20,050 nucleotides of DNA. Origin: an uncultured Treponema sp. Its GTDB lineage: Bacteria > Spirochaetota > Spirochaetia > Treponematales > Treponemataceae. Of this stretch, positions 1 to 7,258 are shown piece after piece (the stretch's first letter is position 1; each line of letters begins with the position of its first letter). The notes beneath the pieces are model-generated. The model did not search any database and was not told the origin of the DNA. It saw only the letters and a list, made by a program, of their open reading frames with translations. The DNA lies in assembly GCA_937915735.1 (NCBI GenBank), contig CALGGS010000144.1:1-20050 (forward strand), in the 5' to 3' direction. A program made the translations under genes and the position numbers.

Positions 1-365
1 AAAACGGAATCATCCGCCTTGAAGACGACAAATTCATCGTGAACGAGGACGGCATCATCACCACAAAAGACAACGAAGTCATCGACCGAATCAAAATCGT
101 GCGCTTTGACAACGAACGCTACCTCAAAAAGATGGGAAATTCGCTCTGGAACTCGAACAACATCTCGGGCGAAGCCTACATCGCCGAGGGCATGGAGCGA
201 CCGAAAATGCTCCAGGGCTACATGGAGACGAGCAACGTAAACGTGGTGAACGAAATGGTCAAAATGATTGAAGTAAACCGCGCCTACGAGGCAAGCCAAA
301 AGACAATCCAAAGCGAAGACAGCATGATGAGCACGCTCTGGAACAAGGTTGCGCTCAGTCACTAA
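1..365 (+). CDS. flgF: Flagellar basal-body rod protein FlgF, C-terminal part (cut by the window edge)
   Basis: The frame is open from position 3 to the TAA at 363-365 and reads leftward off the edge (NGIIRLEDDKFIV...), so this is a gene cut by the window, not a short gene starting at the GTG at 39. FlgF forms part of the proximal rod of the flagellar basal body. The visible part holds the end of the FlgE/F/G-like core and the conserved C-terminal rod helix (NVNVVNEMVKMIEVNRAYEA, then the QKTIQSEDSMM region). Its neighbours flgG and flgJ give the usual rod-gene order. It is almost identical in protein to the C-terminal part of the complete flgF at 6408-7202: two replacements over the last 113 codons, but about 40 synonymous codon differences by eye. 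Codons here lean to C or G in the third position (AAC, TAC, TCG). The family call is secure; which copy is the main FlgF is inference from operon order. Confidence 0.93.
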   Translation, partial: NGIIRLEDDKFIVNEDGIITTKDNEVIDRIKIVRFDNERYLKKMGNSLWNSNNISGEAYIAEGMERPKMLQGYMETSNVNVVNEMVKMIEVNRAYEASQKTIQSEDSMMSTLWNKVALSH

Positions 366-391
366 TCGCTGAGAATCTGCGCAATCTCTGG

Positions 392-418
392 TTAACTTTC
401 ACTTCCAAAAACCGATAA
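392..418 (+). promoter_or_regulatory. Possible flagellar (sigma-28-like) promoter upstream of flgG
   Basis: In the 90-base gap between flgF and flgG, ACCGATAA (411-418) matches the sigma-28/FliA -10 consensus GCCGATAA at seven of eight bases. TTAACTTT (392-399) lies 11 bases upstream, the canonical spacing, and matches six of eight bases of TAAAGTTT. The same region could be read as a weak sigma-70 site, with GATAAT as the -10. flgG has a Shine-Dalgarno GGAGAA at 445-450, before the ATG at 456. Confidence 0.45.
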
Positions 419-455
419 TAAAGTATCACGCCTAAAAGCGTAATGGAGAAAAAAT

Positions 456-1250
456 ATGGTAAGAAGTCTTTGGACAGCAGCGACAGGTATGAACGGTCAG
501 CAGCAAAATCTTGACACGATTTCAAACAACCTCTCAAATGTCAACACAACGGGATTCAAACAGCAGCGAGTTGAGTTCGAGGATCTTATCTATCAGAATG
601 TGAAACTGGCGGGCACTCCGGCAACAGAAGACACGGTCACACCTGTGGGAATCCAGCAGGGAGCCGGTACAAAGGTTGCGGCAACTCAGCGCGTTTTCAC
701 GCAAGGCTCACTCCAGAACACAGGCGTTGACACTGATGTTGCCGTAGTCGGAGACGGATTTTTCCGCGTCATGCAATATGACGGAAGCTATGCCTACACC
801 CGCGACGGCTCCTTCAAAATCGACATGAACGGACAGCTGGTGAATTCTAACGGTCTTCGGGTTCAGCCGGAAGTAATCATGCCGGAAGGTTTTGACATCC
901 ATACACTTACAATCGATGACACCGGCCGGGTTTCCGTAAAAATCTTCGGTCAGGACGATCCTGTTGACGTTGCTCAGATTGAGCTTTACCGCTTCCCCAA
1001 CAACGCAGGCCTTGAGGCTGTAGGCGACAATCTCTATAAAGTGACGAACGCGTCAGGCGAGGCAATCGCAGGTCGCCCGGGCTTTGAGGGCTTCGGCGTA
1101 ACCAAGCACAAGTTCGTAGAGATGTCGAATGTAAGCGTAGTAAACGAAATGGTTCAGATGATTGTGGCCCAGAGAGCCTACGAGTTCAACTCAAAGGCCA
1201 TCCAGACCACGGACTCAATGCTCTCAACAGCAGTAAACCTTAAAAGATAA
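456..1250 (+). CDS. flgG: Flagellar distal rod protein FlgG
   Basis: The 264-residue product is a full-length FlgG, which polymerises to form the distal rod that joins the basal body to the hook. The N-terminal rod motif is at residues 1-35 (MVRSLWTAATGMNGQQQNLD, then SNNLSNVNTTGFK). The central part has the FlgE/F/G core with GDGFFRV and YTRDGSF. The C-terminal rod helix reads VEMSNVSVVNEMVQMIVAQR and ends QTTDSMLSTAVNLKR. The ATG at 456 is preceded by GGAGAA. It follows a flgF reading frame and precedes flgJ, as expected for a rod operon. In spirochetes the rod sits in the periplasmic basal body. FlgF is the nearest alternative, but length, the MVRSLWTAATGM start and the NEMVQMI end favour FlgG. 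Confidence 0.96.
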   Translation: MVRSLWTAATGMNGQQQNLDTISNNLSNVNTTGFKQQRVEFEDLIYQNVKLAGTPATEDTVTPVGIQQGAGTKVAATQRVFTQGSLQNTGVDTDVAVVGDGFFRVMQYDGSYAYTRDGSFKIDMNGQLVNSNGLRVQPEVIMPEGFDIHTLTIDDTGRVSVKIFGQDDPVDVAQIELYRFPNNAGLEAVGDNLYKVTNASGEAIAGRPGFEGFGVTKHKFVEMSNVSVVNEMVQMIVAQRAYEFNSKAIQTTDSMLSTAVNLKR

Positions 1251-1260
1251 TTAGAATTTA

Positions 1261-1325
1261 GACGCGGATAAACGCAGATGAACACAGATTATATATATCC
1301 GCGTGTATCTGTGTGAATCTGCGTC
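1261..1325 (+). repeat. Palindromic intergenic repeat made of about 10-base units
   Basis: The left arm is three related 10-mers (GACGCGGATA, AACGCAGATG, AACACAGATT). A short ATATAT centre follows, then the right arm reads as three reverse-complement-like 10-mers (ATCCGCGTGT, ATCTGTGTGA, ATCTGCGTCA). The whole is an imperfect inverted repeat that could fold into a long hairpin in the flgG-flgJ transcript. It lies wholly between the flgG stop and the flgJ Shine-Dalgarno GAAGGGGA. From memory it resembles dispersed ACGCAGAT/ATCTGCGT palindromes seen in many unrelated bacterial genomes. No T-tract follows, so it is not a typical terminator. Confidence 0.75.
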
Positions 1326-1346
1326 AAAAAATGAAGGGGATTTAAT

Positions 1347-1883
1347 ATGACAATCGGCGGTATTTCAGCAATAACTAAAGGCGAGGGTGCTTCTCTTAGT
1401 GCGAAAATCTCTTCTGAGAAGGGAAAATTCGATGCCCTCGTAAATGAGGCTAAATCTCTCGCGAAATCTGAAAATGCCGGTGTCGGTAAAAATCTTTCTT
1501 CTTCTCAGACTTCCTATGACGGCCGCCTTAACGGCGACTGGACAAGCGGCTTTTCAGGCTCGTTTACTTCACAGAGTGACAAAAACGCTCTTCCCGTCGG
1601 TGCGGCCGCAAATCAGGCTAATCCCCATGTTCAGAGCCAGAAAATCGACAGGACAAGTAAACTTTACGAAAAATCCCTTGAGATGGAATCTTATGTTGTC
1701 AAAATGATGCTGTCTTCAATGCGAAAAACTGTGATGAAGGCAGACGGCGAATCAAGCTACGCTAAAAATATGTACGAGGACATGCTCTACGACGAGTATG
1801 CCACGATGATGACGAAAAACGCAGGCTTCGGCTTGGCAGACCAGATGTATCTCCAGCTTTCTCAGGGCGGTGTTGAGGCTTAA
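1347..1883 (+). CDS. flgJ: FlgJ-type rod-binding protein without a hydrolase domain
   Basis: The 178-residue protein has a low-complexity Ser/Lys/Asn-rich N-terminal half and a C-terminal rod-binding domain at about residues 100-175. That domain shows LYEKSLEMESYVVKMMLSSM, then YEDMLYDEYATMM and GFGLADQMYLQL, which match the N-terminal rod-capping domain of proteobacterial FlgJ. The muramidase domain of enterobacterial FlgJ is absent, as is known for spirochete FlgJ-like proteins. It probably scaffolds rod assembly in the periplasm. The ATG at 1347 follows GAAGGGGA by a good spacing. It sits downstream of flgG and one base before murC, so it is likely co-transcribed with both. The N-terminal half has no recognisable domain. 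Confidence 0.88.
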   Translation: MTIGGISAITKGEGASLSAKISSEKGKFDALVNEAKSLAKSENAGVGKNLSSSQTSYDGRLNGDWTSGFSGSFTSQSDKNALPVGAAANQANPHVQSQKIDRTSKLYEKSLEMESYVVKMMLSSMRKTVMKADGESSYAKNMYEDMLYDEYATMMTKNAGFGLADQMYLQLSQGGVEA

Positions 1884-1884
1884 A

Positions 1885-3375
1885 ATGTCAATTCTTTCTT
1901 TGCCCGATGATTTTAAGGGCGTTCATTTTCATTTTGTTGGAATCAAGGGCACTGGAATGGCTGCCCTTACAGAAATTTTATATGCCCGGGGGGCGGTAAT
2001 CACTGGAAGTGATGTTCCTGAGCGATTTTACACTGACGAGATTCTTGAAAAACACGGACTGAAGGCCCTTCCTTTTTCAGAAAAAAACATCACTGACTCC
2101 GTTCAATTTGTAATCTATTCAAGTGCTTATTCTGTCGAAAAGAACCCGGACCTTATTGAGGCAAAAAAGCGAAATCTTCCTATGCTTCTTTATTCTGAGG
2201 CCTTGGGCGCCATTAGCAGGACAGCTTATTCCTGCGGCGTTTGCGGAGTTCACGGAAAAACAACGACGACAGGCCTTTGCGGAACTATTTTAAAGGAACT
2301 TCCTCTTTCATCTCAGGTTCTTGCCGGCTCTGTCATAAAATCCTTTGGCGACTCGTGTACTATGACGACTCCGACAAAAAAACATGATTATTTTGTTGCC
2401 GAAACCTGTGAATATCAGCGTCATTTTATGGCCTTTGAGCCAAAAAAAATCATTTTGACCAGTGTTGAAAGCGATCATCAGGATTATTACCCGACTTATG
2501 AGGACATTCGCTCTGCTTTCGTTGATTATATTTGTAAATTGCCGGAAGGCGGTGAGGTAATTTATTGTGCAGATGATAAGGGCGCTGTCGAAACCGTAGA
2601 AATAGCCAAGAAAAAAAGAGCTGATATAAAGGCCCTTCCTTATGGAGTGAAGGCTAGTGGGGATTATAAGCTCACTTTTGGAGAAGTAAAGGCTGGAGTT
2701 CAGCATTTTTCTGTCGCTTCTCTTGGCGCTTTTGAAATTCTTGTTCCTGGTGAGCATAATGTCCGAAATGCAGTCGCAGCCCTTGCCTTGAATGCAGAGC
2801 TTTTAAGAAATGAGGGAAAAAATCCCCTTGATTATATCGAAAATCTGAAAACTGGCCTTAAAAATTTTGCCGGCGGAAAGAGACGAAGTGAAATTGTTGG
2901 ACGCGCAAAAACTTCATCTGGTCAGGATGTTATTTTTATAGATGATTACGGTCATCATCCTACGGCAATTAAGACGACTTTAAAGGGCTTCCGCGAATTC
3001 TACAAAAATCATAAGATTATCGTGGATTTTATGAGCCACACCTATACAAGAACGGCTGCCCTTCTTGAAGAATTTGCCTCTTCATTTGAAAGCGCAGACA
3101 AGGTTATTATCAATAAAATTTACGGAAGCGCGCGTGAAAATGCCGAATCGGCGAATGTTACGGGTGAAATCTTGGCAGAGAGGACAAAAAAATATCACAA
3201 GGATGTCTTTTATGCCGGAGAATTTGACGAGGCTTGTGAACTCGGACTGAAAATCTTATCTGAGTCAAGGGATGAAAAATATCCCGACGGCTACATTTTC
3301 GTTACGATGGGAGCCGGTGACAACTGGAAGGTTGGAAAAAAGCTTCTTGAAAAACTTAACGGAATCTGTGCGTAA
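1885..3375 (+). CDS. murC: UDP-N-acetylmuramate--L-alanine ligase MurC
   Basis: MurC is the cytoplasmic ATP-dependent ligase that adds L-alanine to UDP-MurNAc, the first amino acid of the peptidoglycan stem. The 496-residue protein has the three Mur-ligase domains: an N-terminal Rossmann motif GIKGTGM (residues 19-25), the ATP-binding loop GVHGKTTTT (121-129), the central ETCEYQ and SVESDHQDYYP segments, and the C-terminal KRRSE and DDYGHHPTAI (353-362) motifs followed by SHTYTRT. DDYGHHP and YTRT favour MurC over the recycling ligase Mpl, although the TAI after HHP is Mpl-like. I chose the ATG at 1885, one base after the flgJ stop, because GAGG at 1875-1878 is well placed for it; a GTG at 1870 inside flgJ is in frame but less likely. 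The link with rod genes could tie wall precursor supply to flagellar expression, but this is inference. Confidence 0.93.
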   Translation: MSILSLPDDFKGVHFHFVGIKGTGMAALTEILYARGAVITGSDVPERFYTDEILEKHGLKALPFSEKNITDSVQFVIYSSAYSVEKNPDLIEAKKRNLPMLLYSEALGAISRTAYSCGVCGVHGKTTTTGLCGTILKELPLSSQVLAGSVIKSFGDSCTMTTPTKKHDYFVAETCEYQRHFMAFEPKKIILTSVESDHQDYYPTYEDIRSAFVDYICKLPEGGEVIYCADDKGAVETVEIAKKKRADIKALPYGVKASGDYKLTFGEVKAGVQHFSVASLGAFEILVPGEHNVRNAVAALALNAELLRNEGKNPLDYIENLKTGLKNFAGGKRRSEIVGRAKTSSGQDVIFIDDYGHHPTAIKTTLKGFREFYKNHKIIVDFMSHTYTRTAALLEEFASSFESADKVIINKIYGSARENAESANVTGEILAERTKKYHKDVFYAGEFDEACELGLKILSESRDEKYPDGYIFVTMGAGDNWKVGKKLLEKLNGICA

Positions 3376-3396
3376 AATTTGTGTGGAGAATATCTT

Positions 3397-3993
3397 ATGA
3401 AAGAATTTTTGCCTTATGAAACTGTGAGAAATGACGCTTTAAAGCTTGCATCAAAAATCTATCACGACGGATTTATTCCTGACATCATATATACCTCTCT
3501 TCGGGGCGGGGCTTATATGGCGAATGTGATTAGTGAATATTTTAAGCTTGCCCTTAAGGGAAAAAAGCCTGTCCTTTATGCGGCTGTCGTTGCGCGCTCC
3601 TATACAGATGTTCATTCTCACGATGCAATTAGGATTGATGGTTGGACATATTCTCCTGATTATCTCCGTCAGGGAGACAAAATCCTTCTTATTGACGATA
3701 TTTATGACTCTGGAAGAACTCTGAATTTTTTGGTGCAGTTCCTTCTTGAAAAGGGCGTTCCCCGTGAGGATATAAAGGTTGTCGTTCACGATTACAAGAA
3801 TTTTACTTTTAAAGAAACCTTGCCAATAAAACCAGATTATTGGTGCCGGAAATTCGACATAAAGTCTCCTTCTGATGACCGCTGGATTCACTATTGCAGC
3901 CACGAACTTGTAGGACTTTCAAAAGCTGAGCTTGAAGAAAATTACTACAAGCAGGACGAAGAGCTAAGGTCTGTTTTGGGCGAATTCCTTTAA
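3397..3993 (+). CDS. Phosphoribosyltransferase, probably for a purine base
   Basis: The 198-residue protein has a type I phosphoribosyltransferase fold. The PRPP-binding loop is KILLIDDIYDSGRTL (about residues 95-109), with the two acidic residues and the DSGRT phosphate-binding segment, and an earlier DIIYTSLRGG loop is also typical. The C-terminal hood (PDYWCRKF, then DDRWIHYCSHE) resembles small hypoxanthine/xanthine-guanine type enzymes, which would salvage a purine base with PRPP in the cytoplasm. The exact base cannot be read from the sequence. The ATG at 3397 has GGAGA at 3385-3389; an upstream in-frame TTG at 3379 is less likely. It follows murC by 21 bases and is probably in the same transcript. 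Its last 30 bases overlap the convergent glycosyltransferase gene. Confidence 0.85.
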   Translation: MKEFLPYETVRNDALKLASKIYHDGFIPDIIYTSLRGGAYMANVISEYFKLALKGKKPVLYAAVVARSYTDVHSHDAIRIDGWTYSPDYLRQGDKILLIDDIYDSGRTLNFLVQFLLEKGVPREDIKVVVHDYKNFTFKETLPIKPDYWCRKFDIKSPSDDRWIHYCSHELVGLSKAELEENYYKQDEELRSVLGEFL

Positions 3994-5073
3994 TATAATT
4001 TCCGCTGATTTTTTGTAGGAATATTTACTAGAAATCAGCTCTTTTTCCTTTTCCGTAAAGGGCTCGTCTTTAAAGGCGAGCATTTTTTCTGCCAAATCGC
4101 CGGCACTTTCGCTTTTAAAGAATGTTACTGGAAGCCCTTCGTAAATTTCTTTAAAAACCGGAATGTCAGAAATTATTGCCCGTGTTCCGACCGTAAGGGC
4201 TTCAAGGGGAGGAAGGCCAAAGCCTTCATAAAGTGACGGCTGAACTAAAAATTTAGACTCCGCATAAAGATATTTCAGCTCGTCATTGGAGATTTTCCCC
4301 GTAAAGACGACCAGCGATTCACTGCCATTCTGTGAAATATTTTGCGAATCGGCCGAAGAATCTATCCTCTTAATTCTCTCGACTGTCTCTTCATCTCCTG
4401 TCCTGAAATTTTCCGCGTTTCCGACGATTACCAGCTTGGACTTAAAATTTTCGTCCGTTTTTCTTGCATTTTCAAAGGCATCAAGCAGGATTTTCAGCCC
4501 TTTGTGCTTTTTTATGTTCCCGACAAAAAGAATCTGGTCTTTTTTTTCTGCTTTTTTTTCAAACGGCTCTTTTAAATAAGACGGAGCTGAGTTATAGACG
4601 ATTTTTAAGGGCTTTTTGCACTTTAGGTGATGAATAATCCTCTCTTTTGAAAATTCTGAGACCGTAAAAATCGTATTTGAATAATTGATTGCCCGTTTGT
4701 AAAACATTTTTCGCCCGATTTTTCCGAGCATACTGGTAAGCCCCTTTACGTCTAAAAAAACGACATCGTGAATAACAGAGAAAATCGGAAGATTGATTCC
4801 GGACGGAATGTTGCAGTAGGGTGTAAAATAGACATCGTAATGATGAATCGCTTCAAGAACATCCTGGGGAAAGAAAAATGTTTCTTTAAGGGAGAATGGC
4901 TTTATGTCACAAAAGCAGAACTCGACATTCGCAAGACGCAAAAAAGGCGCGCATTGCCCGTGACTTCCGATTAAAAGACATTCGTTTTCTTCGAGGAAGT
5001 ATGGAATCAGCTCTGATATAAATGAACCGATTCCTCCGCTTCCAATCATTCTGCAGTCGATTGCAATTCTCAT
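3964..5073 (-). CDS. Family-4 glycosyltransferase (second gene of pair)
   Basis: The 369-residue protein is a GT-B retaining glycosyltransferase of the GT4 type. The N-terminal acceptor domain begins MRIAIDCRMIGSGGIGSF, a Gly-rich loop common in these enzymes, and contains FTPYCNIP and FTVSEFS. The C-terminal nucleotide-sugar domain shows ILFVGNIKKHKG (181-192) and the EX7E motif with E283 and E291 (PSLYEGFGLPPLEAL). It probably transfers a hexose, perhaps mannose, to a surface glycan at the cytoplasmic membrane face; donor and acceptor are not readable. Its ATG overlaps the stop of the upstream glycosyltransferase (ATGA, 5070-5073), which implies translational coupling. An insertion of polar residues around 235-252 (SSADSQNISQNGSES) looks like a flexible loop. 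The stop side overlaps the convergent phosphoribosyltransferase gene. Confidence 0.9.
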   Translation of the reverse strand: MRIAIDCRMIGSGGIGSFISELIPYFLEENECLLIGSHGQCAPFLRLANVEFCFCDIKPFSLKETFFFPQDVLEAIHHYDVYFTPYCNIPSGINLPIFSVIHDVVFLDVKGLTSMLGKIGRKMFYKRAINYSNTIFTVSEFSKERIIHHLKCKKPLKIVYNSAPSYLKEPFEKKAEKKDQILFVGNIKKHKGLKILLDAFENARKTDENFKSKLVIVGNAENFRTGDEETVERIKRIDSSADSQNISQNGSESLVVFTGKISNDELKYLYAESKFLVQPSLYEGFGLPPLEALTVGTRAIISDIPVFKEIYEGLPVTFFKSESAGDLAEKMLAFKDEPFTEKEKELISSKYSYKKSAEIILKEFAQNRP

Positions 5074-6206
5074 TTTTTAGTCGTTTCCTCGTCCATTCTG
5101 ATTATTGTGTTGTCAATCGCTTCCTTTATTTCACGGGCGAATCGCTCCCTTGAAAAATTTTTTGCGTGAGCGCTTATGAATGTGGAGTCGAAGGCTCCTT
5201 GTTTTTCAAGCTCCTCAAAGCGATTTATTGCCCGCTCAACTGAGTCAGGGGTAGCGTGGCTGAAAAATGTTCCCGTTTTTCCGTTTATGATTGTCTCAAG
5301 GGCACCGCCTTTTCCGAAGGCAATTACGGGCCGTCCGCAGCACTGGGCTTCGACAGGAATAATTCCAAAATCTTCTTCGGCACAGAAAATCAAGGCACGG
5401 CACCGCTGCAAATAGTCCCGGACCTCGTCATCCCTGATTCTTCCTGTGAAGGTGATTTTTGAGTCCTTGTAGCGGGATGCGAGTTTTTTAAGCTCTTTTT
5501 TTTGCGAGCCGCTTCCAATAACTACGAGATTTTTTTTAAGATTTCCACAGGCTTGTATCGCAAGGTCGATTCTCTTGTACGGAACGAAACGGCTGAAGAC
5601 AACGAAAAAGTCTTCGGCTTCCTTTCCGTTTGGCTGCAAGTCCTTTACATTTACTGGCGGATATATTACCTCGCTTTCACGGTTCCAGTATTTTTTGATT
5701 CTTCTTGAAATGTAGTTGGAGTTTGCGATTAAAGTGTCGACTCTCTGGCTTGAAACATAGTCCCAGAGCCGGATTTTGTTCATCCATTTTTCCATAAAGA
5801 ACTGGGTGATTCTGCCGCTCCGGTTTTTGTATTCAAAATATTTGTCCCACGCGTATCTCATTGGCGTATGGATGTATGCGACATGGGGCACTAGCGGAGG
5901 AGTGATGACTCCCTTTGCGCAACTAGACGACGAACAGATTACGAGTTTATAGCTTGAAAAGTCAAAGGACTCGAAGGCTTTTGGCATAAAAGCTAAGAAT
6001 TTTGTGTAAAGTTTTGTCGCAAAAGGCCATTTTTGAATGAAAGATGTGTGAACCTTTTCTTTCGGAAAGATTTTTCCCATCTTTTTTTCGTCATAAACGA
6101 GAGTAAAAATGTCCGCCTCAGGGTAGATTTTTAAGAGTTCTTCAACGACTCGCTCGGCTCCGCCGTAATTTACGAGCCAGTCATGTACAATCGCAACTTT
6201 TTTCAT
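5070..6206 (-). CDS. Family-4 glycosyltransferase, WbaZ/mannosyltransferase-like (first gene of pair)
   Basis: The 378-residue GT-B enzyme starts MKKVAIVHDWLVNYGGAERV, the typical opening of WbaZ-like mannosyltransferases, with the GGAER acceptor loop at 15-19. The middle has YIHTPMRYAWD (111-121) and ANSNYISRRI. The C-terminal domain has FSRFVPYKRID (204-214), VVIGSGSQ and the EX7E pair E278/E286 in EEDFGIIPVEAQ. These features point to a nucleotide-sugar-dependent step in O-antigen-like or other surface glycan synthesis at the inner membrane. A strong Shine-Dalgarno (AGGGGG on the - strand, complement of 6212-6217) precedes the ATG. It is the first gene of a two-gene operon divergent from the second flgF. 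The sugar cannot be deduced, and no polymerase, flippase or other sugar gene lies beside the pair. Confidence 0.92.
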   Translation of the reverse strand: MKKVAIVHDWLVNYGGAERVVEELLKIYPEADIFTLVYDEKKMGKIFPKEKVHTSFIQKWPFATKLYTKFLAFMPKAFESFDFSSYKLVICSSSSCAKGVITPPLVPHVAYIHTPMRYAWDKYFEYKNRSGRITQFFMEKWMNKIRLWDYVSSQRVDTLIANSNYISRRIKKYWNRESEVIYPPVNVKDLQPNGKEAEDFFVVFSRFVPYKRIDLAIQACGNLKKNLVVIGSGSQKKELKKLASRYKDSKITFTGRIRDDEVRDYLQRCRALIFCAEEDFGIIPVEAQCCGRPVIAFGKGGALETIINGKTGTFFSHATPDSVERAINRFEELEKQGAFDSTFISAHAKNFSRERFAREIKEAIDNTIIRMDEETTKK

Positions 6207-6251
6207 TTTTACCCCCTGGATTTATTCATTTTGTTCACTTTAAATTCGCCC

Positions 6252-6265
6252 ACTTCAAACGAAGT
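6252..6265. other. Small perfect hairpin in the divergent intergenic region
   Basis: ACTTC-AAAC-GAAGT forms a 5-bp stem with a 4-base loop, in the 201-base gap between the divergent glycosyltransferase operon and flgF. The gap also holds short repeated CTATC units near 6292-6302 and the CCGATAA promoter described separately. No open frame of note was seen. The hairpin could be an operator or a degraded dispersed repeat; neither can be shown. Confidence 0.3.
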
Positions 6266-6350
6266 TCTGTCACTTTGAGCCTGTCAGGAATCCTATCCTA
6301 TCATAAAAAGCGTGATTTGTCGAATTCTGCCTTTCCTGAGCTAAAAGTCT

Positions 6351-6377
6351 TAATTATGAGCTATGATTTTCCGATAA
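6351..6377 (+). promoter_or_regulatory. Possible flagellar (sigma-28-like) promoter of the second flgF
   Basis: TCCGATAA (6370-6377) matches the sigma-28 -10 GCCGATAA at seven of eight bases. TAATTATG (6351-6358) stands exactly 11 bases upstream and has a TAAT where TAAA is expected, so the -35 is only partly conserved. The site lies 31 bases before the ATG at 6408, whose Shine-Dalgarno GGGAGGA (6397-6403) is strong. A sigma-70 reading with GATAAT as -10 has a poorer -35. Confidence 0.5.
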
Positions 6378-6407
6378 TTAAATAGCATTGATTATTGGGA
6401 GGATTCT

Positions 6408-7202
6408 ATGATTCGTGGTTGGTATATTGGTTCTAGTTCAATGAACGCCCAGCAAAACAGGCTCGACACGATTGCAAACAATTTGGCGAATGTGGATACC
6501 GCAGGCTTTAAACGAGACGAGACTTCGACAAAAACCTTTTCTGAGCTTCTTTTAAGAAGAACGGAAGCCGACGGCGTTTATAAAACTCCTTTTGGCTCGG
6601 CAGATGCGGCTCCGATTATCGGAAAAATCGGTCTCGGAGTCGAGACTAACGAAAATTACACAGTTTTTGAGCAAGGCTCTTTCCGCGGAACTAATACAAA
6701 CACGGACATGGCTCTGGCTGGAGAAGGATTTTTTGCAGTTGAGACACCAGGCGGTGAGCGATACACGAGAAACGGAAACTTTATCCTTGGAAAAGAAGGC
6801 ATCTTGCTTACAAAAGACGGATACCCTCTTATGGGTGAGAACGGCGTAATCAAGGTTCCTGATGACAAATTCATCGTGAACGAGGACGGAATTATCACCA
6901 CAAAAGACAACGAAGTGATTGACCGAATCAAAATAGTGCGCTTCGATAACGAGCGATACCTCAAAAAAATGGGGAATTCTCTCTGGTCCTCAAACAATAT
7001 CTCTGGTGAGGCTTACATCGCCGAGGGAATGGAGCGACCGAAAATGCTTCAGGGCTATATGGAGACCAGCAATGTCAATGTCGTTAACGAAATGGTCAAG
7101 ATGATTGAGGTGAACCGCGCTTATGAGGCAAGCCAGAAGACAATCCAGAGCGAGGACAGCATGATGCAGACTCTCTGGAACAAGGTTGCTTTAAGCCACT
7201 GA
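6408..7202 (+). CDS. flgF: Second, complete FlgF rod protein encoded outside the rod operon
   Basis: The 264-residue protein has the N-terminal rod motif (MIRGWYIGSSSMNAQQNRLD, then IANNLANVDTAGFKRD), the FlgE/F/G core (GEGFFAV at about 109-115, YTRNGNF) and the C-terminal rod helix (NVNVVNEMVKMIEVNRAYEA). The LLLRRTE and APIIGKIGLGVE stretches between the motif and core fit FlgF better than FlgG. Its last 113 residues differ from the partial flgF at the left edge by only two replacements (Asn to Ser and Ser to Gln). The few codons visible upstream of that point are clearly more divergent (NGVIKVP here, NGIIRLE there). It stands between a divergent glycosyltransferase pair and lolDE, with its own promoter, so it is expressed apart from flgG. 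It may be an alternative FlgF, a dose-supplying copy, or the ancestral gene. The frame is intact. Confidence 0.93.
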   Translation: MIRGWYIGSSSMNAQQNRLDTIANNLANVDTAGFKRDETSTKTFSELLLRRTEADGVYKTPFGSADAAPIIGKIGLGVETNENYTVFEQGSFRGTNTNTDMALAGEGFFAVETPGGERYTRNGNFILGKEGILLTKDGYPLMGENGVIKVPDDKFIVNEDGIITTKDNEVIDRIKIVRFDNERYLKKMGNSLWSSNNISGEAYIAEGMERPKMLQGYMETSNVNVVNEMVKMIEVNRAYEASQKTIQSEDSMMQTLWNKVALSH

Positions 7203-7258
7203 TTTTTTGAAAACTCATAAAAAGTGACAAACTTCAGATTTTATGTTAGGATTTAGTG

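Noticed and set aside
1..365. Short flgF-like frame read as a pseudogene remnant
   Set aside because: The frame stays open to the left edge with coding sequence matching the family, so truncation is due to the window.
1261..1325. CRISPR-like array from the repeated 10-mers
   Set aside because: Units are too short, have no spacers and are arranged as an inverted repeat.
1870..1884. GTG start for murC inside flgJ
   Set aside because: The ATG at 1885 has a better-spaced GAGG and gives the usual N-terminus.
2308..2757. 149-residue - strand frame inside murC
   Set aside because: Antisense shadow of a well-supported Mur ligase; low-complexity product.
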